The notes below the pieces were generated by a model, which was given only the letters and a program-made list of their open reading frames with translations, had not been told where the DNA came from and did no database searches. Shown here in pieces: positions 16,270 to 23,776 of a stretch of DNA of 64,000 nucleotides (position 1 is the first letter of the stretch; each line of letters opens with the position of its first letter). The stretch comes from Klebsiella pneumoniae (GTDB lineage: Bacteria; Pseudomonadota; Gammaproteobacteria; Enterobacterales; Enterobacteriaceae). The position numbers and the translations under genes were made by a program. The stretch lies in NCBI RefSeq assembly GCF_000742135.1, contig NZ_KN046818.1, forward strand, positions 124,001 to 188,000, in the 5' to 3' direction.

Positions 16270-17281
16270 GGCCGCGTACCCCTTTCAGTAAACCGATAAA
16301 GCGCGGCGACTGGACAATCAGTACGCACAGCACCACCACCGCTTTCACCACCTGGTTGAGCTCCGGCGGGAAGCCGGAGAGCAAAATCCCGGTGTTCATT
16401 CCCTGGATAATCAGCGCCCCCACCACCGAGAGCAGCAGGTTAAAGCGCCCACCCATCAGCGAGGCGCCGCCGATGACCACCGCCAGAATGGCGTCCAGCT
16501 CAAGCCATAGCCCGGCGTTATTGGCATCCGCGCCGCGAATGTCCGCCGCCACGATGATCCCGGCGATCGCCGCGCAGACGCCGCTCAGGACATAGGCCAG
16601 CATCACCACGATGCGGGTATTGACGCCGGCGTTTTTCGCCGCGCGGATGTTGATCCCTACCGCCTCAATAAACATGCCCAGCGCCGTTTTACGGGTAAAC
16701 AGCCAGAACAGCAGCAGCGTAGCGGCGGCGACGATCACCGGTGTCGGAAACAGCAGAAACGATCCGCTGCCGAGCCACGCCAGGGCCGGGGAATCAAAGG
16801 TGACGATCTGCCCGGCGGTGATCAACTGCGCCACCCCGCGCCCGGCCACCATCAGGATCAGCGTTGCCACAAAGGGCTGGATCTTAAGGACCGCCACGAG
16901 GATGCCGTTCCACAATCCGGCCAGCGCGCCCGCGGCCAGCGCGGCCAACAGCACCACCGGCAGGCTGTGCCCGGCGACGGTCATCGAGGCGGCCGTCGCG
17001 CCAGCAATCGCCATCACCGCCCCTACCGACAGGTCGATGCCGCCGGTGGCGATCACCAGCGTCATGCCAATCGCCAGCAGCGCCACCGGCGCGGCGCGGT
17101 TGAGAATATCGATCGGGCTGCCAAACAGGCGGCCATCCTGGAGCACCACCAGATAAAAATGGGGCGCCACCAGGCTGTCTACCAGCAGAACCAGCAGCAG
17201 GGCAATAATCTGCGGGGTGCCCTTCGGCCAGGTGAAGCGTCGCTTCTCCGGGCCGGTTTGCGAAAGAGATCGAGGCATCAT
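16256..17281 (-). CDS. ytfT: galactofuranose ABC transporter permease YtfT
   Basis: A 341-residue permease, paralogous to YjfF, with the RbsC-type motif VIATGGIDLSVGAVMAIAG near residue 80 and ELDAILAVVIGGASLMGGR near 265. Same length as the E. coli protein. It lies 10 bp after ytfR and overlaps yjfF by 14 bp. Confidence 0.95.
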   Translation of the reverse strand: MMPRSLSQTGPEKRRFTWPKGTPQIIALLLVLLVDSLVAPHFYLVVLQDGRLFGSPIDILNRAAPVALLAIGMTLVIATGGIDLSVGAVMAIAGATAASMTVAGHSLPVVLLAALAAGALAGLWNGILVAVLKIQPFVATLILMVAGRGVAQLITAGQIVTFDSPALAWLGSGSFLLFPTPVIVAAATLLLFWLFTRKTALGMFIEAVGINIRAAKNAGVNTRIVVMLAYVLSGVCAAIAGIIVAADIRGADANNAGLWLELDAILAVVIGGASLMGGRFNLLLSVVGALIIQGMNTGILLSGFPPELNQVVKAVVVLCVLIVQSPRFIGLLKGVRGHDKT

Positions 17282-17291
17282 GGGTTACTCC

Positions 17292-18794
17292 TTATGCCGC
17301 AATAGCGTTCATGATCGCCGGAACAGAGAGCTCGGCGAGCGGGATCTCCGCTACCTGTCGGCGATCGCGCAGGATAATGACCCGATCGGCGTAACCCACC
17401 AGCTCCTCCAGTTCAGAAGAGATAACCAGCAGCGCCAGGCCATCGGCGCAGAGGGTTTCAATCAGGCGAATAATTTCCGCATGGGCGCCGACGTCGATGC
17501 CGCGGGTCGGCTCATCGAGGATCAGGAACTGCGGTTTGGTCAGCAGCCAGCGGGAGAGCAGCACCTTCTGCTGGTTGCCGCCGGAGAGAAACTCGATCGG
17601 CTGCTCGGCGCTCGGGGTACGGATCCCCAGCTGGCGAATAAAGCGCTCGGCGATCTCATTCTGCTCCCGGCGGGGGATCGGCCGCAGCCAGCCGCGCTGC
17701 GCCTGCAGGGCGAGAACGATATTTTCCCGCACCGAGGCAGCGGCGATAATGCCGTCGGTTTTGCGATCCTCCGGACAGAAGCCGATCCCGAGGCAGGACG
17801 CCTGATGCGGGGAGCGCAAAGTCTGCGGTTTGCCTTTGATCCACGCCTTCCCGCTGTCCGCCGTTTTAATGCCGAAGATCACCTCGGCGGTTTCCGTGCG
17901 TCCGGAACCCAGCAGGCCGGCGAGGCCTACAATTTCGCCCGGTCGGACCTGCAGGTCGAACGGGGCGATGGTTCCTTTTTTACCGTAGCCTTCAAACGCC
18001 GCTACCGGTTTATCGCTCAGCAGGGTACGGCCCGCCCGCTGCAGGGCATTGTGGTCCAGTTCGCGACCCAGCATCATTTTCACCAGCTCAATCTGCGGCA
18101 GCTCGCGGGTCTCGCGGCAGCCCACAAATGTGCCGTTACGCAGCACGGTGATGCGGTCGCTGACCGCATAGACCTGGTCGAGAAAATGGGTGACGAAGAT
18201 CAGGCTGACGCCGTTATCCCTGAGCTGGCGCATCAGGGTGAACAGCATCTCCACCTCCTGGGTATCGAGGCTGGCGGTGGGCTCGTCGAGAATCAGCACC
18301 TTGGCCGACAGGTCGATGGCCCGACAGATAGCGACGATCTGCTGCATCGCCACCGAAAAGCGGTTCAGCGGCTCGCGCACGTCGAGGGAAAAGCCGTAGG
18401 AGGCCATCAGCGCCGTCGCCCTGGCCTCCATCTCTTTACGTCGCAGCAGACCAAACCGCCGCGGCTCACGGCCGATGAACAGGTTATCCGCCACCGACAT
18501 ATTAGGCAGCAGGTTCACTTCCTGGTAGACGGTGCCGATCCCCAGCTGCTGGGCATGGGCGGTATTTTTGGGCGAAATAGCCTGGCCTTCCAGCCAGATA
18601 GTGCCGCGATCGGCATGGTAAACGCCGGTGAGCGCTTTGATCAGCGTCGATTTTCCGGCGCCGTTTTCGCCCAACAGGGCCATGATTTCGCCGCGCCGCA
18701 GGCTAAAGTTGACGTTATCCAGCGCCTTAACGCCGGGGAAGAATTTACTAAGTCCTTCGGTGCGAAGGATCTCCTGGTGTGCCTCGGCGCTCAT
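17292..18794 (-). CDS. ytfR: galactofuranose ABC transporter ATPase YtfR
   Basis: A 500-residue duplicated ATPase of the RbsA/MglA class, read from ATG 18792-18794 (MSAEAHQEILRTEG), which gives the E. coli length; an upstream TTG would add six residues. First cassette: Walker A GENGAGKST near 37-45, signature FSVAMQQIV near 145, Walker B VLILDEPTASLD near 160. Second cassette: degenerate Walker A GLLGSGRTE near 290, signature LSGGNQQKV near 398, FLILDEPTRGIDVG near 420. Such degeneracy in the second site is normal for the family. It drives galactofuranose uptake with YtfQ, YtfT and YjfF. Confidence 0.96.
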   Translation of the reverse strand: MSAEAHQEILRTEGLSKFFPGVKALDNVNFSLRRGEIMALLGENGAGKSTLIKALTGVYHADRGTIWLEGQAISPKNTAHAQQLGIGTVYQEVNLLPNMSVADNLFIGREPRRFGLLRRKEMEARATALMASYGFSLDVREPLNRFSVAMQQIVAICRAIDLSAKVLILDEPTASLDTQEVEMLFTLMRQLRDNGVSLIFVTHFLDQVYAVSDRITVLRNGTFVGCRETRELPQIELVKMMLGRELDHNALQRAGRTLLSDKPVAAFEGYGKKGTIAPFDLQVRPGEIVGLAGLLGSGRTETAEVIFGIKTADSGKAWIKGKPQTLRSPHQASCLGIGFCPEDRKTDGIIAAASVRENIVLALQAQRGWLRPIPRREQNEIAERFIRQLGIRTPSAEQPIEFLSGGNQQKVLLSRWLLTKPQFLILDEPTRGIDVGAHAEIIRLIETLCADGLALLVISSELEELVGYADRVIILRDRRQVAEIPLAELSVPAIMNAIAA

Positions 18795-18825
18795 AATCGA
18801 TGTCACCTTCAAATGATGTCAGGTT

Positions 18826-18905
18826 ACCCCGGGTCGCGCTGGGCTTCCCGGGGTTTCTGGAACGCTGCTTTTTACCCTCTCCCACCGGGGAGAGGGATGG
18901 AATGA
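18826..18905. repeat. intergenic hairpins between ytfQ and ytfR
   Basis: Two inverted repeats: CCCCGGG...CCCGGGG (18826-18857, REP-like) and CTCTCCC-ACC-GGGGAGAGGG (about 18880-18900). They lie in the 123-bp gap after the binding-protein gene, where hairpins commonly protect the ytfQ part of the message and keep the binding protein in excess. Confidence 0.6.
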
Positions 18906-18917
18906 GGGGCTCCCCAC

Positions 18918-19874
18918 TCAGTAGCCCATATTTTTCTTCTTCTCTAACTCTTCTTTCGCCGTATCCGGCAGATACAGCGTCGATTTGGTAATGGTCAGCT
19001 TCTCCGGCAGGGTGCCGTCTTTTTTGTATTTCTCCAGCGCATCAAACGCCGGGCCGGCCATATTTGGCGTCAGCTCGACGCTGGCGTTGGCTTCACCAGC
19101 GATCATCGCTTTATAGATATCCGGCACGCCGTCGATGGAGCCGGTCAGAATATCTTTGCCCGGCTTCAGACCAGCTTCTTTAATGGCCTGGATGGCGCCG
19201 ATGGCCATATCGTCGTTATGAGCGAACACCATGCAGATGTTTTTGCCGTTATTCTCAGCTTTGATAAAGCTCTCCATGACCTCTTTCCCTTTACTGCGGG
19301 TGAAGTCGCCGGACTGGGAGCGGATAATTTTGATATTCGACGCTTTGGCAATCGCGTCGGCGAAGCCTTTCTTACGATCGATGGCCACGCTGGCCCCAAC
19401 GGTGCCCTGCAGTTCAACGACGTTACACGGCTTACCGTCGACGGTTTTCACCAGCCAGTCGCCAATCAGCTGGCCTTCCAGCACGTTGTTGGCGGTCACG
19501 GTGGTCATGTAGAGATCTTTATCTTTAACATCAATGGAACGGTCGAGGAGGAAAACCGGGATCTTGGCCTCTTTCGCCTCTTTCAGCACCGGTTCCCAGC
19601 CGGTGGCCACCACCGGCGCAATGAAGATCGCGTCGACCCCTTGAGCAATAAAGGAACGCACTGCTTTGATCTGGTTTTCCTGTTTTTGCTGACCATCAGC
19701 GATCTTCAGGGTGATACCGCGCTTGGCGGCCTCCTCTTTCGCGACGCTGGTTTCCGCCGCACGCCAGCCGGATTCAGAACCGACCTGCGAAAAACCTACG
19801 GTTAGCGGGGCAGCTATCGCCATAGACGACATAGCTGCGGAAACTGCTGTGACAAGAAGTAAGCGCTTCCACAT
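18918..19874 (-). CDS. ytfQ: galactofuranose-binding periplasmic protein YtfQ
   Basis: A 318-residue precursor with a signal peptide (MWKRLLLVTAVSAAMSSMAIA then APLTVGF). The mature part is a type I periplasmic binding protein with motifs VGFSQVGSESGWRAAE near 26-42, GVDAIFIAPVVATGWEPVLKEA near 82, and VFAHNDDMAIGAIQAIKEAG near 215. Same length as E. coli YtfQ, which binds galactofuranose and galactopyranose. First gene of the ytfQRT-yjfF operon; upstream are a TATAGT -10 candidate and a 27-nt inverted repeat. Confidence 0.96.
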   Translation of the reverse strand: MWKRLLLVTAVSAAMSSMAIAAPLTVGFSQVGSESGWRAAETSVAKEEAAKRGITLKIADGQQKQENQIKAVRSFIAQGVDAIFIAPVVATGWEPVLKEAKEAKIPVFLLDRSIDVKDKDLYMTTVTANNVLEGQLIGDWLVKTVDGKPCNVVELQGTVGASVAIDRKKGFADAIAKASNIKIIRSQSGDFTRSKGKEVMESFIKAENNGKNICMVFAHNDDMAIGAIQAIKEAGLKPGKDILTGSIDGVPDIYKAMIAGEANASVELTPNMAGPAFDALEKYKKDGTLPEKLTITKSTLYLPDTAKEELEKKKNMGY

Positions 19875-19938
19875 AAGGGTATCCTCGTAGGGTTATTGTT
19901 GGTTAAAGTCTCACCTGCGGACAAACTATAGACAATCG

Positions 19939-19965
19939 GTGATGTAACTGAATGCGTTACATCAC
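19939..19965. promoter_or_regulatory. 27-nt inverted repeat over the ytfQ promoter
   Basis: Arms GTGATGTAAC and GTTACATCAC are exact complements around a 7-nt spacer. It overlaps the expected -35 position of the ytfQ promoter, whose own -35 match is poor. This looks like an activator or repressor site. The spacing differs from a standard 16-bp GalR operator, so the ligand is not assigned. Confidence 0.6.
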
Positions 19966-20097
19966 ACTTCAAAAAAGTAAATGAGATGTTAATGTCGGCC
20001 CTACTGCCCAGCGGAGAGCCGATAAGGCTTCACAGGGAGCGCGGCTGTTGCGGTTTATGACGTTTTTTTAAGCAGTATGATAAATCAATCACATGCA

Positions 20098-20113
20098 ATG
20101 AAAACGGTTACAT
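20098..20113. promoter_or_regulatory. LacI/GalR-family operator-like site
   Basis: ATGAAAACGGTTACAT matches the GalR/GalS consensus GTGKAANCGNTTNCAC at ten of thirteen defined positions, including the central CG. E. coli ytfQ has been linked to GalR/GalS control (from memory). It lies about 220 bp upstream of ytfQ and 165 bp upstream of ppa. Confidence 0.4.
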
Positions 20114-20231
20114 AAATTTATTCATGATGTGGCTATGTTTATGGATTTTCATGTCATTATTACGCGAAAAATTCGGAGCACTCTGCGGCGATATCGGGAA
20201 AAAGAAGCGAAGACTTTCGATGTGAGTTGGC

Positions 20232-20237
20232 TATAAT
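20232..20237 (+). promoter_or_regulatory. ppa -10 box
   Basis: A perfect TATAAT hexamer 40 bp upstream of the ppa start codon. No good -35 hexamer is visible at 16-18 bp spacing. Confidence 0.6.
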
Positions 20238-20277
20238 ACCGAGCACTTGTTTGCCATACATTTTAAAGGAAACAGAC

Positions 20278-20808
20278 ATGAGCTTACTCAACGTACCTGC
20301 GGGCAAAGATCTGCCGGAAGACATCTACGTCGTGATCGAAATCCCGGCGAACGCAGATCCTATCAAATACGAAGTCAACAAAGAGAGCGGTGCACTGTTC
20401 GTTGACCGTTTCATGTCCACGGCAATGTTCTATCCGTGCAACTACGGCTACATCAACCACACCCTGTCCCTGGACGGCGACCCGGTTGACGTGCTGGTCC
20501 CGACTCCGTACCCGCTGCAGCCGGGCTCCGTGATCCGCTGCCGTCCGGTTGGCGTTCTGAAGATGACCGACGAATCTGGTGAAGATGCGAAACTGGTTGC
20601 CGTACCGCACACCAAGCTGAGCAAAGAATACGATCACATCAACGATGTGAACGATCTGCCGGAACTGCTGAAAGCCCAGATCACTCATTTCTTTGAGCAC
20701 TACAAAGATCTGGAAAAAGGCAAGTGGGTTAAAGTCGACGGTTGGGACAACGCGGAAGCGGCGAAAGCCGAAATCGTTGCCTCTTTCGAGCGCGCTAAGC
20801 AGAAGTAA
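20278..20808 (+). CDS. ppa: inorganic pyrophosphatase
   Basis: A 176-residue family I pyrophosphatase, read from ATG 20278-20280 ([17 protein letters not shown]) with AAAGGAAA upstream; the frame is open further upstream, but this start gives the E. coli size. Catalytic Mg-binding aspartates Asp66, Asp68 and Asp71 lie in [14 protein letters not shown]. Further ligands include Asp98 and Asp103 in TDESGEDAK. It hydrolyses pyrophosphate to drive biosynthesis. A hairpin (TCAGGCAGGG/CCCCTGCCTGA, 20816-20840) follows the stop. Confidence 0.97.
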   Translation: MSLLNVPAGKDLPEDIYVVIEIPANADPIKYEVNKESGALFVDRFMSTAMFYPCNYGYINHTLSLDGDPVDVLVPTPYPLQPGSVIRCRPVGVLKMTDESGEDAKLVAVPHTKLSKEYDHINDVNDLPELLKAQITHFFEHYKDLEKGKWVKVDGWDNAEAAKAEIVASFERAKQK

Positions 20809-20882
20809 TTCTGTCTCAGGCAGGGTCATCCCCTGCCTGATTGCGGCACGGATTGCCGCGATAACACCATGGAGGGTGTCCC

Positions 20883-22070
20883 GTGAAAAGCGTTCGCTAT
20901 TTCACCCTTAACTTTTCTGGCTTCACGACCGCCGCCTGTGAAAAACAGGGGTATCTGCGTCTTATCGCCGGCGACCATGTCTTTTATACCGATAAACGCT
21001 ATTTTAACGACCCCTCGCTTTTTGACCGCCTGACGATCAATCAGCCTCTGCACCTTGGCGTCCGCCGCCTGGACAACGGCAGTTACTGGATCCACTGGCT
21101 CAGCGATGGCGAAACGCTCCTTGAGCCCAGTCAACGGGTAAAGCGCTGGGCCCGGCCGCTGCTGATTATCAGCCTGCTGACGCTCATCGTCGCTCTTATC
21201 CCGCTCATGATGAGCACCTCAGAATGGGGAAGGTTCGGCTTCGGCATTATCGCGATAATGGCCTTCATCGCGTTGTTAACCGGCCTCTGCGAGCTACTGT
21301 TCCACCGGGCGCTAAAAATGCACCCCGCCATGCGCGATCTGTTGGCGAAGATGGCGCAGGCCCGCCGCCGCGACTTTTCCTTTTGCCAGCCGCTACCGAC
21401 TACGGCGCAAACCCTCCGCCAGTCGGCGAAGCCTTTTACGCAAGCCCTGCCGGAACGCTATGCCGTCCGGACGGGAAAAATTAGCAATATCATTTTTAAG
21501 AAATGGTTCGCGGGGAACCCAACGCGGGAATACCATGGCGTTGGGATACAATGCGACACGGCGCCGCTGGCCTTCTTCTGGCAGAACGGCTTCGCCAACT
21601 TCGGCCTGCATCCCTTTTTTTACCGCCGTCAACCGCCCTTTCTCGCTATCGGCGATCGGATAGTCGTCGTCTACCAACGGAAAGATAACGACGTCCAGGC
21701 GTTATACAACGTCAGCGACGGGTGCGCTTTTCTGAAAAATCATCCCTGTTATCCCGGTGACCGGCAAATGTCGCTAGTCTATAACCTGTTTTATGGCATG
21801 GTGCTGGTGATGTACCTCCTCATACTCGGCATGTCGCTAAATAACCCATACAAACCAGCCGGGGGATTTGGGTGGTTAATTCAGGATTCACTGGACATGC
21901 TGTCCCTATTATTACTCAGTTTCGGCGGGATCCTGGCGGTACTGGAGCTGATTGGCCCGACGGCCTGGTTATTGTCACACCGGGTGGCTGACTGGATGAA
22001 GATGCGCTCGGCGATGCGGCACTACCTGCAGGGAGCGGCCCGCCATACCGCGCTCGAGGAGATCATGTAA
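20883..22070 (+). CDS. membrane protein of unknown function, tandem paralogue A
   Basis: A 395-residue protein starting at GTG 20883 with GGAGGGTG upstream. I do not recognise the family. A soluble N-terminal part (about 1-90) contains YLRLIAGDHVFYTDKR and YWIHWLSDGE. Two membrane segments follow (about 92-112 and 116-138), then a loop of about 150 residues with DFSFCQPL, RRQPPFLAIGDRIVV and DVQALYNVSDG. Two or three C-terminal membrane segments (about 300-370) complete it. It is clearly paralogous to the product of 22226-23392. The gene ends TAATG, overlapping a 31-codon ORF. It is inserted between ppa and ytfP, neighbours in E. coli. No enzymatic motif is seen. Confidence 0.82.
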   Translation: MKSVRYFTLNFSGFTTAACEKQGYLRLIAGDHVFYTDKRYFNDPSLFDRLTINQPLHLGVRRLDNGSYWIHWLSDGETLLEPSQRVKRWARPLLIISLLTLIVALIPLMMSTSEWGRFGFGIIAIMAFIALLTGLCELLFHRALKMHPAMRDLLAKMAQARRRDFSFCQPLPTTAQTLRQSAKPFTQALPERYAVRTGKISNIIFKKWFAGNPTREYHGVGIQCDTAPLAFFWQNGFANFGLHPFFYRRQPPFLAIGDRIVVVYQRKDNDVQALYNVSDGCAFLKNHPCYPGDRQMSLVYNLFYGMVLVMYLLILGMSLNNPYKPAGGFGWLIQDSLDMLSLLLLSFGGILAVLELIGPTAWLLSHRVADWMKMRSAMRHYLQGAARHTALEEIM

Positions 22071-22165
22071 TGTTCAGTACCCCAACACGACGATTATTAT
22101 TCCTCGCGCTGACGACGCTGGCTTCCGCGATGTGGCTGGCGAAGGATCATCTCCCGCTCTGGTAA
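22070..22165 (+). CDS. 31-residue membrane-type peptide between the paralogues
   Basis: ATG at 22070 shares its A with the TAA stop of the preceding gene (TAATG), the standard arrangement for translational re-initiation. The product starts MFSTPTRRLLFLALTTLASA and ends in WLAKDHLPLW: two arginines, then a hydrophobic stretch of about 15 residues, then a short polar tail. This fits either a single-pass small membrane protein or a signal-peptide remnant. There is no independent SD and no second copy after paralogue B. Real expression is unproven. Confidence 0.42.
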   Translation: MFSTPTRRLLFLALTTLASAMWLAKDHLPLW

Positions 22166-22225
22166 GGAGTGGGTCGGCAACGCGTGATACGTAAAACACC
22201 ATCATTTCATCAAGGAAGGAACCTT

Positions 22226-23392
22226 GTGAAACAGACCCATTATTTCACCGTGAATTTTACCGGCTTCACCACTGCCGCCTCGGAAGAGCAAAGCTATTTA
22301 CGCCTCATTGCAGGCGAGCATGCCTTTTATACCGATAAACGCCATTTTAAAGACCCCTCGCTTTTTGACCGTCTGAGGCTCGGCCAGCCGCTACATATCG
22401 GCACTTGCCGCCTAAAGGATGGCAGTTACTGGATCCACTGGTTAAGCGATGGCCACATTTTGCTCGAACCTTCCCGGCAGCCGCTGAGTATTAAAAAGCT
22501 TCTTCGACCTGTCGGCTTGGTCTTTTTTGTTTGCTTGATCATTCTCGCTTGTGCTCCATGGTTGGATATTTTTTTATTATTATGTTTTATCACAATGTTG
22601 GTGAATCCCTTCGGCATCTTCTCTTTTTGCTCTTGCAATTTCTCACTCAGGTTACGTGTTCTCAATGCGAAAATGCAGCGAACGAAGCAAGGCGATATTT
22701 CATTCTGTCAGCGTCTGGAAATTCTACCCGCTACTTCTGAAAGGCATCCACCATCGGCCAACAACGAGATAGCGCTGCCAAAAGAATTTGCGCTTGAAGA
22801 AGGCGTGATTCTGAATAGTTATTATCAAATATGGTTCGCTACGAGGGTAAGGCCTTATTTTATCAAAGAAGGCGCCTGTTTTCAGCTGGCGACTCGTCAC
22901 TCGTTTTTTTCAGCGCGCTTGACCTGGCTGAGCGATGCCCTGAATAATCGTTGTCGCCCGCCATTTCTTGCCGATGGGGACTGGGTTATCGCCGCACGCC
23001 GGCATGGATACGATGATCTTCAGGCGTTATACAATGTCAGTGATGGCAGTGTTTATTTAAAAAATAGCCCCTTTCATCCCGGCAATCAGCAGATGGCATC
23101 AATTTATAAAATCGCGTACGGCCTCGTACTCATAGTGATGTTTTTTACGCTCACCATCAAACTGCACGACCCCATGCTTAATCTGGGCAGTTGGCCATTT
23201 TATCGTGAAATGCTTACCAGGCTGACAGGCACCCTGCTCCCGATTAACCTGCTGTTAATAGTGATGGAGTTTGTCCGTATGATTGCCCATCCCCTGTCAC
23301 GTCGGGTGGCCGGTAGAGTGAAGGTACATCAGGCCATATTACGTTATGCCAGACGTCAGGGCGCCAGAATGACGCCATGGGAACTGAAGTAA
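22226..23392 (+). CDS. membrane protein of unknown function, tandem paralogue B
   Basis: Read from GTG 22226-22228 (MKQTHYFTVNFTGF) with AAGGAAGGAACC upstream, giving 388 residues. The frame is open earlier, but this start aligns exactly with that of paralogue A. The first 80 residues are nearly the same as A (YLRLIAGEHAFYTDKRHF, YWIHWLSDGH). The centre has diverged strongly, and shared islands return at DISFCQRL, CRPPFLADGDWV and LQALYNVSDG. Membrane segments lie near 92-112, 116-136, 295-315 and 335-360. The DNA is visibly more AT-rich than paralogue A and the flanking genes, especially at 22500-22900, which suggests different age or origin of the copies. Function unknown. Confidence 0.82.
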   Translation: MKQTHYFTVNFTGFTTAASEEQSYLRLIAGEHAFYTDKRHFKDPSLFDRLRLGQPLHIGTCRLKDGSYWIHWLSDGHILLEPSRQPLSIKKLLRPVGLVFFVCLIILACAPWLDIFLLLCFITMLVNPFGIFSFCSCNFSLRLRVLNAKMQRTKQGDISFCQRLEILPATSERHPPSANNEIALPKEFALEEGVILNSYYQIWFATRVRPYFIKEGACFQLATRHSFFSARLTWLSDALNNRCRPPFLADGDWVIAARRHGYDDLQALYNVSDGSVYLKNSPFHPGNQQMASIYKIAYGLVLIVMFFTLTIKLHDPMLNLGSWPFYREMLTRLTGTLLPINLLLIVMEFVRMIAHPLSRRVAGRVKVHQAILRYARRQGARMTPWELK

Positions 23393-23395
23393 TAA

Positions 23396-23425
23396 AAAAC
23401 AACGCCACCCGAAGGTGGCGCTGTC
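23396..23425 (-). terminator. convergent terminator of ytfP / paralogue B
   Basis: Stem CGCCACC/GGTGGCG with a GAAG/TTCG loop. On the minus strand it is followed by TTGTTTTTTATT, giving a good intrinsic terminator for ytfP, and it can also stop plus-strand transcripts. Confidence 0.85.
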
Positions 23426-23429
23426 GTGG

Positions 23430-23774
23430 TTAATACTGGTCGCGATCCAACCAGTTGCCGTTCGCTATCAACGTACAACCCTCAACGGAACGTTGATAGA
23501 CATACATCCATGCGCTGCCGTAAGGCGTCTGAATCAGGTGGCGCGCATACTCGCCCCCCTTGGTGCGCAGCGCATCCAGTTCGGCCAGCGTCGATGCATC
23601 AATACGATAAACTTCACCATGTACTGTGCCTTCGCCGGGCACCGCGCCTGGATAGTGGCCCAGGCTGTACAGCTGATAATCGTCGACACTATGAGCGCCC
23701 AGCCACTGGGCGTTGGTCATCCAGTGGCTGTTGCCTTGTTTGCGTCGTAAACTGCCGTAAACAAATATTCGCAT
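23430..23774 (-). CDS. ytfP: gamma-glutamylcyclotransferase-like protein YtfP
   Basis: A 114-residue small alpha/beta protein of the GGCT/AIG2 family. The substrate-loop motif MRIFVYGSLRRKQGN is at the N-terminus and the acidic residue region VYRIDASTLAELDALRTKG is near residue 60. The activity of the bacterial protein is not established. It starts 3 bp after the tamB stop and is cotranscribed with tamA-tamB, as in E. coli. Confidence 0.94.
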   Translation of the reverse strand: MRIFVYGSLRRKQGNSHWMTNAQWLGAHSVDDYQLYSLGHYPGAVPGEGTVHGEVYRIDASTLAELDALRTKGGEYARHLIQTPYGSAWMYVYQRSVEGCTLIANGNWLDRDQY

Positions 23775-23776
23775 TG

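Larger units (their letters stand above)
19875..20277. other. ytfQ-ppa divergent intergenic region
   Basis: 403 bp without a gene. It holds a -10-like TATAGT for ytfQ (minus strand, 19925-19930), the inverted repeat at 19939-19965, a LacI/GalR-type site at 20098-20113 and the ppa -10 box near 20232. The AT-rich centre (20050-20170) is consistent with two promoter regions. No ORF or RNA gene is supported. Confidence 0.55.

Noticed and set aside
17217-18905. 562-codon plus-strand ORF opposite ytfR
   Set aside because: Antisense to a full ABC ATPase; composition typical of frame shadows, no recognisable domain.
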